A stretch of DNA of 36,441 nt from Lysobacterales bacterium (GTDB lineage Bacteria; Pseudomonadota; Gammaproteobacteria; Xanthomonadales; Marinicellaceae), in NCBI GenBank assembly GCA_020442635.1, contig JAGRJR010000033.1, positions 1 to 36,441 on the forward strand, read 5' to 3'. Positions 1-9,689 of the stretch are shown piece after piece. Within the stretch, counting starts at the first letter, position 1, and every line of letters starts with the position of its first letter. Under the pieces are notes generated by a model, which was given only the letters and a program-made list of their open reading frames with translations, was not told the origin of the DNA and ran no database searches. A program made the translations under genes and the position numbers.

Positions 1-408
1 CCTTGCTCCTTAACGTTATTACGGATTTTTTTGGGACTTTTTTATTTTTATCCCCTACCAAAAGCTGCAGTAACCTCGGCGATTATACGATACCACTTCC
101 ACGAAAGCACCCATTCAAAAAAGACTTCTTCCCTTAGGCAAACGGCTTTAATTTTATTCGCTGCCAAGCCAGCTCTGAGGATCGAGGTGCAACTCAGTAA
201 CTTTCCCCTAATAAGCAATAACTGAACTTTACAGCAGAGATGGAAAAATGCTAACCTAACGGATATGGGGAAATTCTGTTCTACAGCTAAACATAAGTGA
301 ACTGTCTTCAACCACTGAATGCCATTAAGACATTAACTATTTGACGATTTCAGGGCTTCCTTAAGCGTGTGTACACTACAATAATTTTATAATTCAAGGG
401 GATTTTCA
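1..408. other. Upstream region with no recognised gene
   Basis: I see no convincing gene here. Open frames exist on both strands (31-225 plus, 48-311 minus) but neither shows a recognisable motif, a ribosome binding site or a plausible signal peptide. Just before the gene at 409 there is an AAGGGG Shine-Dalgarno-like stretch at about 397-402 and an 8-bp palindrome GTGTACAC at about 368-375. The TATAAT at 388-393 lies too close to the start codon to act as the -10 box of a normal leader. Confidence 0.4.
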
Positions 409-3400
409 ATGCTGACATCATCAAGAAAACGAACCACTTTGGTTAGCGTTTCAATTTTGACACTGTTACTTTTCTTTATCAGTCAAGCCAGTGCAACACC
501 AACCGTCTTTGAACTGTATCGGGACATCACTCCAGGAGCTGTTCAGGCCAGACCAAGTAATTTTGCAGTTTTTAATGGGGTACTGTATTTTGAGGCAGCC
601 AATGCGGCTGATAATGACGAACCTTTTAAATTTGATGGTACCACACTGACCCAAATCACCAATGGGGCACCTTTGGCGGGCAACGATTCCAATTTAACCA
701 ATCAATTTGTGTTTAATAATCGTCTTTATGCGGTCATGGAAAGTAATGTGGGTCGTGAATTATTTGAATACAACGCAGGAACCAATACCTATAATGTTCA
801 CACCAACCTCAATGGCGCCAACGACGGCTTCCCACGACCCATGTTGGATGTTAATGGTGACACCATTGTTTTTGGTGGCCATTTGTTGATGGAAGGTGAT
901 CCTGATGGATTGGGTGACCGCTTCTATTTACTGCGTTCAGATAACAATACTTTGCAGTTATTGGCTGGTGCAACCAAAAGAGATCCAAGTAACGTAGCCG
1001 TTTTCGGTGGCAATCTGTATTATGAAGCCGATGATGGTGCGGGTAATGACGAACCATTCAGACTCGTTGCTGGCGTAGAATCACAAATCACCAATGGCGC
1101 ACCTTTGGCTGGTAATGATTCGAACTTAACTGATCAATTTGTTTTCAATAATCGTTTATATGCGGTCATGGAGAGTAATGTAGGTCGTGAACTGTTTGAA
1201 TACAATGCCGGAACCAATACCTATAACATCCATACCAACTTAAATGGTGCCAATGACGGCTTTCCAAGACCCATGAATGATATCAATGGCGATGCCGTTA
1301 TATTTAATGGACATTTGTTGATGGAAGGTGATCCAGATGGACTAGGAGATCGCTTCTATTTGTTGCGCTCTGATAACAACACTTTACAGCTACTGGCTGG
1401 AGCAACCAAAAGGGATCCAAGCAATGTAGCGCTTTTCAATGGTGATTTGTACTATGAAGCCGATGATGGTGCCGGTAATGATGAGCCATTTAAATTGGTC
1501 GCAGGTGTTGAAACTCAAATTCCTAACAACAGTCCACTTGCTGGTAATGATTCTAACCTCACATCTCAATTCACTTATTTGGGTGATTTGTATGCAGTGA
1601 TGGAAAGTAACAATGGCCGAGAGCTATATAAATTCAATGCTGGCACCAGTGTTTATGAAAGGATGATTGATCTTAATGGCGCGGGGGACAGTTTCCCCAT
1701 TCATGCCAAGGATGTGGATGGAACCGTGATCATTTATCAAAATGCGATGATTTTCAGAGCCTCTGATACCAATCTGGATGGCGAATTGTTCAGACTGAGA
1801 GGCTTGGCTGTTCCTCCTGACATCAGTATTGCCGATGCCAGTTTAACAGAAGGCAACGCAGGTACAAGCAATCTGAATTTCACCGTCACCAGAAGTAATA
1901 ACACATCTGATGTTAACGTCAATTTTGCCACAGCCAATGCAACAGCAACAGCCGGCTCAGATTATGTGGCCACGAGCGGTACATTGGCATTCACAACCGG
2001 TGGCGCTTTGACACAAAACGTCACGGTGGTCATCAATGGTGATACCACTGTAGAGTTGAATGAAACTTTTCAGGTCAATCTGAGCAATCCCACCAATGGA
2101 GCGACCATTACAGACGCACAAGCCATTGGCACCATTAACAATAACGACTCCGCCAGTATTACCATCAATGACGTGAACGTAGCTGAAGGTAATGCAGGGA
2201 CGGTTTTAATGTCGTTCAGTGTCAACTTGTCTGCTGCTGTTGACACCAACGTATCAGTGAATGTGGCCACAGCTGATAACACAGCGACAAGCGTCTCTGG
2301 GGACTATTTAACCAGCAATGGTACGCTTACATTTACCGCTGGAACCACCAGTAGCTCCACATCTGTTTCAGTTAACGGAGATTCATTGGTGGAGTTGAAT
2401 GAAACATTTTTTGTTAACCTGTCTGGATTAGCAGCAAGTGGGCGGAATGTTACTATCGCAGATAATCAAGGGGTAGGCACCATCAACAATGATGATTCTG
2501 CCAGTTTAAGTATTGCTGACGTAAATATGAGTGAAGGCGATGTTGGTACCACTGCATTCAACTTTACAGTGACACTGAATAACGCAGTTGACACTGGCAT
2601 TACCATTGATGCTATTAGCCAGGATGGTACAGCCACCACTGCAGCCAATGATTATGTAGCCAACAATACCGCCTTAAACTTTACCGGTACGGCTGGGGAA
2701 ACACAAAACTTCACGGTCAATGTAAATGGTGACACCATTGTAGAAAGTAATGAAAATTTCTCTGCAATTTTATCCGGATTAAACGCGGCAGGCAGAAATG
2801 TAAGCATCGCAGATAACACTGGCGTGGCAACGATTATTAACGATGATTCAACCTCTCTTACAATCAATGACGTCAGCATCACCGAAGGTAATGCAGGCAC
2901 ATCTAATTTAGTTTTTGGTGTTACTGTAGTCGGTGCAGTTAAATCGGGATTTTCAGTTGATTATGCCACCGCTGACAACACCGCCACTGCAGGTACTGAT
3001 TTCATCAACACTTCGGGAACCCTAAACTTTGCGGGCATTCCCAATGAAACCCAAAACGTCACAATCACTATTAATGGTGACGGACTGGTGGAACTGGATG
3101 AATCTTTCTTTGTTAATCTGTCTAATGTCACCTCTCCAGATGTGACATTGGCTGATGCCCAAGGTGTTGGAACCATTACCAACGATGATTCTGCCAGTTT
3201 GACGATTGCTGATGTAAGCCAAAATGAAGGTGATGTTGGCGCCACAACTTTTACTTTTGTGGTTACGCTTGATAATCCGGTTGATACTGCCATTACTGTT
3301 GATGCAGCCAGTGCCGATGGCACTGCTACTGCCGCCGGAAATGATTATGTAGCTAATAACAGCACATTAAACTTTGCGGGAAATGTCGGTGAAACGCAGT

Positions 3401-5430
3401 CATTTGTTGTAGATGTCAATGGTGACTCTGTGGTTGAAAGTAACGAAGATTTCTCTGCAATTTTGTCCGGATTAAATGCTGCAGGAAGAAATGTAGTTAT
3501 TGCAGATAATACCGCCATTGGAACTATTTTGAATGATGACTCTGCTTCAGTTTCAATCAATGACGTCAGTGTAACTGAAGGAGATGCTGGCACCACTAAT
3601 TTGGTTTTTGATGTGACACTTACTGGTTCAACCAAGTCAGGATTCAGTGTTGATTACGCCAGTGTTGACGGTTCAGCCATTGCTGGAACCGATTACACAA
3701 CCACTTCTGGGACCTTGAATTTCAGTGGTACGCCTAATGAAACTCAGACCATCACTGTGATTATTACAGGGGACACTATGGTTGAATTGGATGAATCATT
3801 TGTGATTAACCTTTCTAACATCAATGTTCTTGATGTAACCATCGCAGATGCTCAAGGCACAGGAACCATCACCAATGATGACACAGCCACCATATCAATC
3901 GCGGATGTCTCAGCAGTTGAAGGTGACGCTGGTAGCTCTCTTTTTGTTTTTGACGTTACCTTATCAGGAAATGTGGATATTGCTCTGTCAATGGATGCCA
4001 ATACTGTGGATGGCTCTGCCACCGTGGCTGCAAATGACTACCTCGCAAACAACTCACAACTAAACTTTAGCGGAGCAGCTTCGGAAATCCAAACTTTCGC
4101 CGTTACGGTTAATGGTGATACAGCTGTGGAGTCTAATGAAGATTTTACTGTAGTGTTAAACAATCTGGTGACTTCAGGTAGAGATGTCACTTTTGCCGAT
4201 GACACCGGCTTAGGCACTATTTTGAATGATGACTCAACGTCTATTTCAATCACTGATGCAGTGTTGGTTGAGGGTAATGCTGGCAGTACCAACATAGAAT
4301 TTACTGTGCAATTGGGCGGTTTAGTTAAAAGCCCAGTCACCATTGATTTTACCACTGCTGATGGTACAGCATTGGCTGGCAGTGATTATATAGCCAGTAA
4401 TGGTACTTTAAACTTTGTTGGCAATCCGGGTGAAATTCAAACCATTTCTATTCCTGTTAATGGAGACAACCTGGTTGAGCTTGATGAAACCTTTGTCGTC
4501 AATTTGTCCAACGCAAACCCACCAGAAGTCACCATAAGTGATGGACAAGGAATTGGCACCATCAACAATGATGATGCTGCCGAACTCACCATCAACAACG
4601 TCAGCACCAATGAGGGCCCTGCCGGCTTGCTCGACTTCACAATCACCTTGAGTCAAGCTGTGGATATTGGCATCCAAGTCGACTATGGCAGTCAAGATGG
4701 TACTGCTACAACCGTTGATAATGACTACAATGCACAATCTGGCACCTTAAATTTCGCAGGTGTGGCAGGTGAAACCCAACAAGTCTCTATCTCTGTCAAT
4801 GATGACATGATATATGAGACCGATGAAACCATGCATGTTGTTTTATCAAACCTGATTACCAATAACAGAAATGTCTCCTTAATTAATAACATAGGGACTG
4901 GCACCATCATCAATGACGATCCTGAAATCACAGCCACCAAAACTGCTACAGTCAACGGAGAAGTCGGCTATAACAGCGTTATCAGCTATCAGGTTACTTT
5001 ATCTCACAATGGTGCAACTGCTCTGAACGTTCAGTTTACTGATCAGCCAGATCCTGCGGTTGAATTGGTGGTTGGCTCAGTAACCACCACCACAGGTACC
5101 ATTACCTCAGGTAACAATGTTGGTGACTCCTTAATTGTTATTGAACTGGGCGATTTATTGACTCCCAGCAATACTGTAGTTATTACTTATGATGTGATTA
5201 TCAACTCAAGAGTTAATCGAGGCGATGTCATTAATAACCAAGGGTTTATTACCGGTGATAATTTCAACGACACCCCAACCGATGACCCTACAACACCACA
5301 AGCACTAGATGCCACACGGGTAATCGTCGGAGTCGTACTTCCGGTGCCAACATTGGCTATATGGTCTTTGTTAACTTTGATTTTATTGACCCTGATGTTG
5401 GTATCTAGACATTTTCACCGATATCGTTAA
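409..5430 (+). CDS. Giant secreted Calx-beta repeat protein with IPTL-CTERM-like tail
   Basis: A 1673-residue secreted or surface protein. Residues 1-29 form a signal peptide ending in ASA. Residues about 50-460 hold nearly three copies of a 144-residue repeat with readout-like motifs such as GRELFEYNAGTNTY, possibly blades of a propeller. Nine Calx-beta domains follow (from about 1816, 2152, 2500, 2851, 3193, 3544, 3886, 4237 and 4579), each with the EGxxG start and an N(D/N)DD end. Calx-beta domains normally bind calcium and mediate adhesion. Next comes a DUF11-like domain (about 4921-5330). The tail is a VPTLAIW motif, a hydrophobic helix and a basic end (HFHRYR), as in IPTL-CTERM proteins that are thought to be sorted and processed at the envelope. 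A good ribosome binding site (AAGGGG) precedes the ATG. An adhesin or matrix role is inferred. Confidence 0.85.
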   Translation: MLTSSRKRTTLVSVSILTLLLFFISQASATPTVFELYRDITPGAVQARPSNFAVFNGVLYFEAANAADNDEPFKFDGTTLTQITNGAPLAGNDSNLTNQFVFNNRLYAVMESNVGRELFEYNAGTNTYNVHTNLNGANDGFPRPMLDVNGDTIVFGGHLLMEGDPDGLGDRFYLLRSDNNTLQLLAGATKRDPSNVAVFGGNLYYEADDGAGNDEPFRLVAGVESQITNGAPLAGNDSNLTDQFVFNNRLYAVMESNVGRELFEYNAGTNTYNIHTNLNGANDGFPRPMNDINGDAVIFNGHLLMEGDPDGLGDRFYLLRSDNNTLQLLAGATKRDPSNVALFNGDLYYEADDGAGNDEPFKLVAGVETQIPNNSPLAGNDSNLTSQFTYLGDLYAVMESNNGRELYKFNAGTSVYERMIDLNGAGDSFPIHAKDVDGTVIIYQNAMIFRASDTNLDGELFRLRGLAVPPDISIADASLTEGNAGTSNLNFTVTRSNNTSDVNVNFATANATATAGSDYVATSGTLAFTTGGALTQNVTVVINGDTTVELNETFQVNLSNPTNGATITDAQAIGTINNNDSASITINDVNVAEGNAGTVLMSFSVNLSAAVDTNVSVNVATADNTATSVSGDYLTSNGTLTFTAGTTSSSTSVSVNGDSLVELNETFFVNLSGLAASGRNVTIADNQGVGTINNDDSASLSIADVNMSEGDVGTTAFNFTVTLNNAVDTGITIDAISQDGTATTAANDYVANNTALNFTGTAGETQNFTVNVNGDTIVESNENFSAILSGLNAAGRNVSIADNTGVATIINDDSTSLTINDVSITEGNAGTSNLVFGVTVVGAVKSGFSVDYATADNTATAGTDFINTSGTLNFAGIPNETQNVTITINGDGLVELDESFFVNLSNVTSPDVTLADAQGVGTITNDDSASLTIADVSQNEGDVGATTFTFVVTLDNPVDTAITVDAASADGTATAAGNDYVANNSTLNFAGNVGETQSFVVDVNGDSVVESNEDFSAILSGLNAAGRNVVIADNTAIGTILNDDSASVSINDVSVTEGDAGTTNLVFDVTLTGSTKSGFSVDYASVDGSAIAGTDYTTTSGTLNFSGTPNETQTITVIITGDTMVELDESFVINLSNINVLDVTIADAQGTGTITNDDTATISIADVSAVEGDAGSSLFVFDVTLSGNVDIALSMDANTVDGSATVAANDYLANNSQLNFSGAASEIQTFAVTVNGDTAVESNEDFTVVLNNLVTSGRDVTFADDTGLGTILNDDSTSISITDAVLVEGNAGSTNIEFTVQLGGLVKSPVTIDFTTADGTALAGSDYIASNGTLNFVGNPGEIQTISIPVNGDNLVELDETFVVNLSNANPPEVTISDGQGIGTINNDDAAELTINNVSTNEGPAGLLDFTITLSQAVDIGIQVDYGSQDGTATTVDNDYNAQSGTLNFAGVAGETQQVSISVNDDMIYETDETMHVVLSNLITNNRNVSLINNIGTGTIINDDPEITATKTATVNGEVGYNSVISYQVTLSHNGATALNVQFTDQPDPAVELVVGSVTTTTGTITSGNNVGDSLIVIELGDLLTPSNTVVITYDVIINSRVNRGDVINNQGFITGDNFNDTPTDDPTTPQALDATRVIVGVVLPVPTLAIWSLLTLILLTLMLVSRHFHRYR
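556..1775 (+). repeat. 432-bp in-frame tandem repeat, about 2.8 copies
   Basis: Units begin at 556, 988 and 1420 and are spaced exactly 432 bp (144 codons). Copies 1 and 2 are nearly identical in protein, for example both contain NNRLYAVMESNVGREL. The third copy is partial and more diverged. Nucleotide differences are mostly synonymous, which suggests duplication followed by purifying selection on the protein. Confidence 0.9.
2500..4578 (+). repeat. 693-bp higher-order repeat: Calx-beta domain pairs, three copies
   Basis: Calx-beta domains 3-8 alternate between two subtypes. The A type carries AGRNV and VESNE-like signatures, the B type carries KSGFSVDY and VELDE. Equivalent codons recur at 2500, 3193 and 3886 (A) and at 2851, 3544 and 4237 (B), exactly 693 bp (231 codons) apart with no net insertion or deletion. 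The array therefore grew by duplicating a two-domain unit. Confidence 0.9.
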
Positions 5431-5437
5431 CCTTCTC

Positions 5438-5484
5438 CACCCAAGAGTCATCTATGAGTTATTGATGATTCTTGGGTGTTTGAT
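5438..5484 (+). terminator. Probable intrinsic terminator after the Calx-beta gene
   Basis: A 15-bp stem has left arm CACCCAAGAGTCATC (5438-5452) and right arm GATGATTCTTGGGTG (5464-5478), with a single G-T type mismatch and an 11-nt loop. A short, imperfect T-rich tail follows. It lies 8 bp after the stop codon. Confidence 0.7.
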
Positions 5485-5560
5485 CTTTCTTGAATTTTGA
5501 AAGAAAAACGCTGAATTCAGGTCTTTTGTGACTGAGCTACATTTTTGTCATCATGGCATT

Positions 5561-5581
5561 TTGTAGAACAAATTGTTACAA
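5561..5581. promoter_or_regulatory. Palindrome upstream of ovoA, possible operator
   Basis: Nested inverted repeat with TTGTA/TACAA outer arms and AACAA-A-TTGTT inside, with one bulged G in the left arm. It lies 60 bp before the ovoA start. It could be a regulator site; no regulator can be assigned. Confidence 0.35.
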
Positions 5582-5640
5582 TCATCAATTCGCAAATGGC
5601 ATGTATGCGAAACTAATAATAGCCAAGTCCCACACTAAAC

Positions 5641-7755
5641 ATGACTATGAAAATCAGCAAAACACCCATCATTACTGAAGGGAACCCAGATAACAAACGA
5701 GCCGAAATCAAACAACATTTTCTCAGCACCTTTGATGCCTACGAAAGTCTCTTTCAGTGCCTGAGAAATGACGATACTTTTTATCAACAACCTGAGCCAC
5801 TGCGCCATCCTTTGATTTTTTATTATGCGCACACTGCGGTGTTTTTTGTCAATAAACTGCGAGTGGCCAAACTAATCGACCACAACATCAATGATGATAT
5901 TGAATCGATGATGGCCATTGGTGTTGATGAAATGTCATGGGATGATTTGAATAAAGCCAATTACAACTGGCCTACAGTCACCGCTGTGCAATCATATAGA
6001 GATCAGGTAAAAGCCCTGGTGTTAGCAATGATTGATACTTTGCCTCTGGAAATACCTGTCAAATGGCAGGATCCATTTTGGATTATTCTGATGGGTATTG
6101 AACATGAACGCATTCATCTGGAAACCTCAGCAGTATTAATCAGACAATTAGACATAGCACATGTGAACAAGCATGCCAACTGGCCACGCTACCAGCAGGA
6201 TCATCAAGTGGTTGTGAACAAACTGATTCATCTTGATGGGGGTACCATCGAACAAGGTAGAGAAATGCCTTCAGAAACTTACGGTTGGGATAACGAATAC
6301 GGCAAGCAAACCACCGAAGTAGCGCCTTTTAAAGCCAGCCAATACTTGGTTTCCAACCATGAATATTTAGGCTTTATCGAAGATGGAGGTTACCAGGATC
6401 AGCAGTGGTGGACGGAAGAAGGTTGGCAGTGGAAAACCTACAAACAAGCCAAACACCCCATCTTTTGGCTGAAGAAAGCCGATGGCTGGTATTACCGCAG
6501 CATGACTGAAGAACATCTGATGCCGTGGAGCTGGCCAGTTGATGTCAATTACCTTGAGGCCAAAGCTTTTTGCAACTGGCTGGCTGCCAGAACTGGCAAG
6601 CCCATTCGGCTACCCACCGAAGCCGAGTGGCACTGTCTCTATGAACAAACCATCCATGTGCATTATCCACATTGGGAAGAAGCTCCTGGCAACATTGATT
6701 TGGCTCATGCAGCTTCATCAACGCCCGTCGATGCATTTACCTTCGGTGAACAACAATTTGGCGATGTGATTGGTAATGTATGGCAATGGACCGAAACTGC
6801 AATTGATGGCTTTGAGGGTTTTCAGGTTCATCCTGCCTATGACGATTTTTCTGTGCCTACTTTCGATGGCAAGCACAACCTCCTCAAGGGAGGCAGCTGG
6901 ATCAGTACGGGCAATGAGGCCCACAAGGATTCCAGATACGCCTTTCGCAGACATTTTTTCCAGCATGCCGGTTTCAGGTATGTTGAATCGGAGCAACAAG
7001 TGGAGCAAACTTTCAACACCTATGAAACCGATGAATTAATTTCACAATACCTTGAATTTCATTACGGTGATGAATATTTTGGTGTAACCAATTTCCCCAA
7101 AGCCTGTATTGAAACAGTGGTTAAACACATCGAATCGATCCATCATGGAAAAGCGCTGGATTTGGGTTGCGCTGTTGGTCGCAGTGCTTTTGAACTGGCC
7201 AGACATTACGATCAGGTAGATGCCTTGGATTTTTCTACGCGCTTTATCCGCAATGCAATTAATCTGGTTAACCATGGCGAAGTTAAATACATGATCCCCA
7301 CTGAAGGTGAGCTAACCGAACTGAAAGCTTTCAGTCTTGACTCGCTTGGTTTGGGTGATAAAGTACACAATATAGAGTTCACACAAGGCGACGCCTGTAA
7401 CCTGAAAGCAAAATACACTGACTATGATTTGGTTTTTGCCGGTAATCTGGTTGATCGTTTATACCAACCCAAACAATTCCTCGACAGCATCAAAGGTCGT
7501 ATCAATGTGGGTGGCTACCTGGCATTAACCTCGCCTTATACCTGGCTGGAAGAATTTACGGAGAAACAAAACTGGTTGGGTGGTTTCAAGGTCAATGGTG
7601 AGAATTACACCACTTTGGATGCCCTGCGTGACCACTTAAAACCTGAATTTGAACTGGTTGGTGAACCACATGATATCCCCTTTGTCATTCGAGAAACTGC
7701 ACGAAAACACCAACACACAGTGGCTCAATTAAGCATTTGGAAAAAAGTGCTGTGA
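5641..7755 (+). CDS. ovoA: 5-histidylcysteine sulfoxide synthase OvoA (with methyltransferase domain)
   Basis: First enzyme of ovothiol biosynthesis: a non-haem iron enzyme that joins cysteine to the histidine C5 using oxygen. At 704 residues it has the full OvoA layout. An N-terminal DinB-like domain (about 20-175) supplies metal ligands, with EHERIH at residues 154-159 giving H155 and H159 and an earlier His in the PLRHPLIF/YAH region. A formylglycine-enzyme-like domain follows (about 195-455, with DGGTIEQG and RLPTEAEW). A C-terminal SAM methyltransferase has the motif DLGCAVGRS at residues 507-515, which would carry out the final N-methylation. Either of two ATGs (5641, 5647) may be used; no strong ribosome binding site is seen. 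The stop overlaps the next gene, so the two are coupled. Confidence 0.93.
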   Translation: MTMKISKTPIITEGNPDNKRAEIKQHFLSTFDAYESLFQCLRNDDTFYQQPEPLRHPLIFYYAHTAVFFVNKLRVAKLIDHNINDDIESMMAIGVDEMSWDDLNKANYNWPTVTAVQSYRDQVKALVLAMIDTLPLEIPVKWQDPFWIILMGIEHERIHLETSAVLIRQLDIAHVNKHANWPRYQQDHQVVVNKLIHLDGGTIEQGREMPSETYGWDNEYGKQTTEVAPFKASQYLVSNHEYLGFIEDGGYQDQQWWTEEGWQWKTYKQAKHPIFWLKKADGWYYRSMTEEHLMPWSWPVDVNYLEAKAFCNWLAARTGKPIRLPTEAEWHCLYEQTIHVHYPHWEEAPGNIDLAHAASSTPVDAFTFGEQQFGDVIGNVWQWTETAIDGFEGFQVHPAYDDFSVPTFDGKHNLLKGGSWISTGNEAHKDSRYAFRRHFFQHAGFRYVESEQQVEQTFNTYETDELISQYLEFHYGDEYFGVTNFPKACIETVVKHIESIHHGKALDLGCAVGRSAFELARHYDQVDALDFSTRFIRNAINLVNHGEVKYMIPTEGELTELKAFSLDSLGLGDKVHNIEFTQGDACNLKAKYTDYDLVFAGNLVDRLYQPKQFLDSIKGRINVGGYLALTSPYTWLEEFTEKQNWLGGFKVNGENYTTLDALRDHLKPEFELVGEPHDIPFVIRETARKHQHTVAQLSIWKKVL

Positions 7756-8864
7756 AATTTTCACCTTTCAAAATGGCTGAATTCACATCGCAATGGCCAG
7801 CTGGCTCATTAACCAACATACACAGCAGCAACCCTGAACCCTTAAGTTGGGAACAATTACAAGACATCACCAACAGCGATGTTGGCCAAATACTGACCCA
7901 AAGTCCACTCGGCTATGAACCTGTCAAGGGCAATGAAAAACTCAGACATCTAATCAGCCATCATTACCATCACCACATCAAAACCGATGATGTGGTGCTT
8001 ACTTCCGGCGCTCAGGAAGGCATTTTTTTGGTGATGCAGGCCTTGTTAAGCTCAGATGACCATGTCATTGCTTTCACCCCTTGTTTCGAGCCATTGGTGA
8101 AGGTAGCAAAAAACACTGGTGCCCTGGTCAGTACTTGTGAGTTAATGGCCCATAACAATTGGCAAATCGATTGGCAGCAGCTTAAAGGCAAATTCACCAC
8201 CAAAACCAAACTACTGATTATTAACTTCCCGCATAACCCAACCGGCACTCATATTTCAGCTGGCGAGCTTAAAAAGTTACAAGAATTGTGTCGGGAATAT
8301 GATTGCTGGCTGTTTTCAGATGAAGTATTCCGTGGTTTGGAACATGAAAGCGAAAACCGAATTCCGCCTGCTGCTGATGACTACGAAAAAGCCATATCCA
8401 TGGGCGTAATGTCCAAAGCATTGGCGCTTCCCGGCATCCGACTTGGTTGGTTGTGTTGCAAGGATCCGGCATTATTACAAGAAATCATCACCATTAAATC
8501 ACACCTATCCATTTGTCAAAGTAGCCTGGATGGGCAGTTGTGTCAGTTGATCATCCCACACAGCGAAGCGATTTGGCAGCGTAATACCAGCATCATTCTG
8601 GAAAACAAGACCAAATTGAGGGAAATAATACGAAACAATGATGACTTCACCTGGACAGAGCCTGTCGCTTCAGCCACCGCTTTTGTGCAGTTGAACAACA
8701 ATCAGGCGAGATTTTTTGCTCAAACTTTAGCGCATTTCCATAAATGGTTGGTATTACCCAGCGAGGTTTTTTTGACTGAATATCAAGGCTTCAGAATCAG
8801 TTTGGGAGTACAACAATCAAAAACCGTTTACCAGCAAATTTTTAACCACAGGCCAGATGAGTAA
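7752..8864 (+). CDS. ovoB: PLP-dependent aminotransferase-fold enzyme, probable OvoB sulfoxide lyase
   Basis: A fold-type I PLP enzyme of about 370 residues. It has the NFPHNPTG motif, the SDEVFRGLEHE segment holding the Asp that contacts the cofactor, and SKALALPGIRLGW with the predicted Schiff-base Lys at residue 222. OvoB cleaves the histidyl-cysteine sulfoxide made by OvoA to give 5-thiohistidine. The assignment rests on family type and on tight coupling to ovoA, because the fold is shared with many aminotransferases. I chose the GTG at 7752, which overlaps the ovoA stop as GTGA. A TTG at 7737 and an ATG at 7773 (start of MAEFTSQW) are alternatives. Confidence 0.75.
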   Translation: MKFSPFKMAEFTSQWPAGSLTNIHSSNPEPLSWEQLQDITNSDVGQILTQSPLGYEPVKGNEKLRHLISHHYHHHIKTDDVVLTSGAQEGIFLVMQALLSSDDHVIAFTPCFEPLVKVAKNTGALVSTCELMAHNNWQIDWQQLKGKFTTKTKLLIINFPHNPTGTHISAGELKKLQELCREYDCWLFSDEVFRGLEHESENRIPPAADDYEKAISMGVMSKALALPGIRLGWLCCKDPALLQEIITIKSHLSICQSSLDGQLCQLIIPHSEAIWQRNTSIILENKTKLREIIRNNDDFTWTEPVASATAFVQLNNNQARFFAQTLAHFHKWLVLPSEVFLTEYQGFRISLGVQQSKTVYQQIFNHRPDE

Positions 8865-8870
8865 TCAACC

Positions 8871-9689
8871 ATGAGTACAACTCAAATTGGATTACTTGCT
8901 CTTGTGGTTTTTATTGTCTTAGCTTGGTTATTATTCAAATGGCACAAATCACAGCGCCGACATAAAATTTATAAGTTACCTACACCTGAACGCTTTGTCA
9001 CTTACATTGAAAAAAATGTGGCCATTTATCATTTCCTACCAAAACCACTTAAAAAAGAATTGCTGGGTCATGTTAATGTATTTTTGGCCGAAAAATATTT
9101 TTCCGGTCACGCGGGCCTTGAAGTCACCGATGAAATGCGCGTTACCATAGCTGCTCAAGCCTGCTTATTACTACTTAATCGCAAGCACGACTATTTTACC
9201 CACCTCCGAACCATCATGGTCTATCCCGGTGGTTTTAAAAATCCCAACCATGAAGGCCCTGGTCATCATCTCGGTGAATCATGGATCAGAGGGCCAGTGG
9301 TGTTGTCTTGGAATGATGCCAAGCATGGTGGTCTCAATGCCAAAGACGGTGAAAATGTAGTGATTCATGAATTTGCCCACCAGCTAGACCAAGCCGATGG
9401 AGCTGGTGATGGTAGACCTTTCATCGACGGCGGTGAAATCAGAACCTGGGGTAAAGTCTTGAGCAAAGAGTTTCAAGCTTTAACTATCAAAGCCAAACTC
9501 AAAAACCGTACCTTTTTCAATCACTACGGAGCGACCAACCCAGCTGAGTTTTTTGCCGTAATTTCAGAACATTTTTTTGAGCAGCCACGAACCTTCAAAA
9601 GAAAACATCCCGACTTGTATCAAACTTTACAAACCTACTACAGGCTTGATCCAGCCAGTTGGATAGAAGAACACATAAAAAAAGAATAA
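8871..9689 (+). CDS. mtfA: MtfA-family zinc peptidase (M90), membrane-anchored
   Basis: A 272-residue protein with one N-terminal membrane segment (about 4-22), then an MtfA/M90 domain with the zinc motif HEFAH at residues 166-170, followed by QLDQADGAGDG and a downstream NPAEFFAV segment that should supply further ligand and catalytic residues. In E. coli, MtfA binds the repressor Mlc and has aminopeptidase activity. An N-terminal anchor is common in the wider family. The gene starts 6 bp after the ovoB-like stop and is probably in the same transcript. A link to ovothiol is not implied by its biochemistry. Confidence 0.85.
   Translation: MSTTQIGLLALVVFIVLAWLLFKWHKSQRRHKIYKLPTPERFVTYIEKNVAIYHFLPKPLKKELLGHVNVFLAEKYFSGHAGLEVTDEMRVTIAAQACLLLLNRKHDYFTHLRTIMVYPGGFKNPNHEGPGHHLGESWIRGPVVLSWNDAKHGGLNAKDGENVVIHEFAHQLDQADGAGDGRPFIDGGEIRTWGKVLSKEFQALTIKAKLKNRTFFNHYGATNPAEFFAVISEHFFEQPRTFKRKHPDLYQTLQTYYRLDPASWIEEHIKKE

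Noticed and set aside
31..311. Overlapping open frames on both strands at the window start
   Set aside because: No ribosome binding site, motif or coherent composition; likely chance frames.
388..393. TATAAT before the Calx-beta gene
   Set aside because: It would place the transcription start inside the ribosome binding site; more likely part of an AT-rich leader.
2652..3635. Long minus-strand open frames within the Calx-beta gene
   Set aside because: They mirror the repeat periodicity of the sense gene and have no starts with ribosome binding sites; shadows of the real gene.
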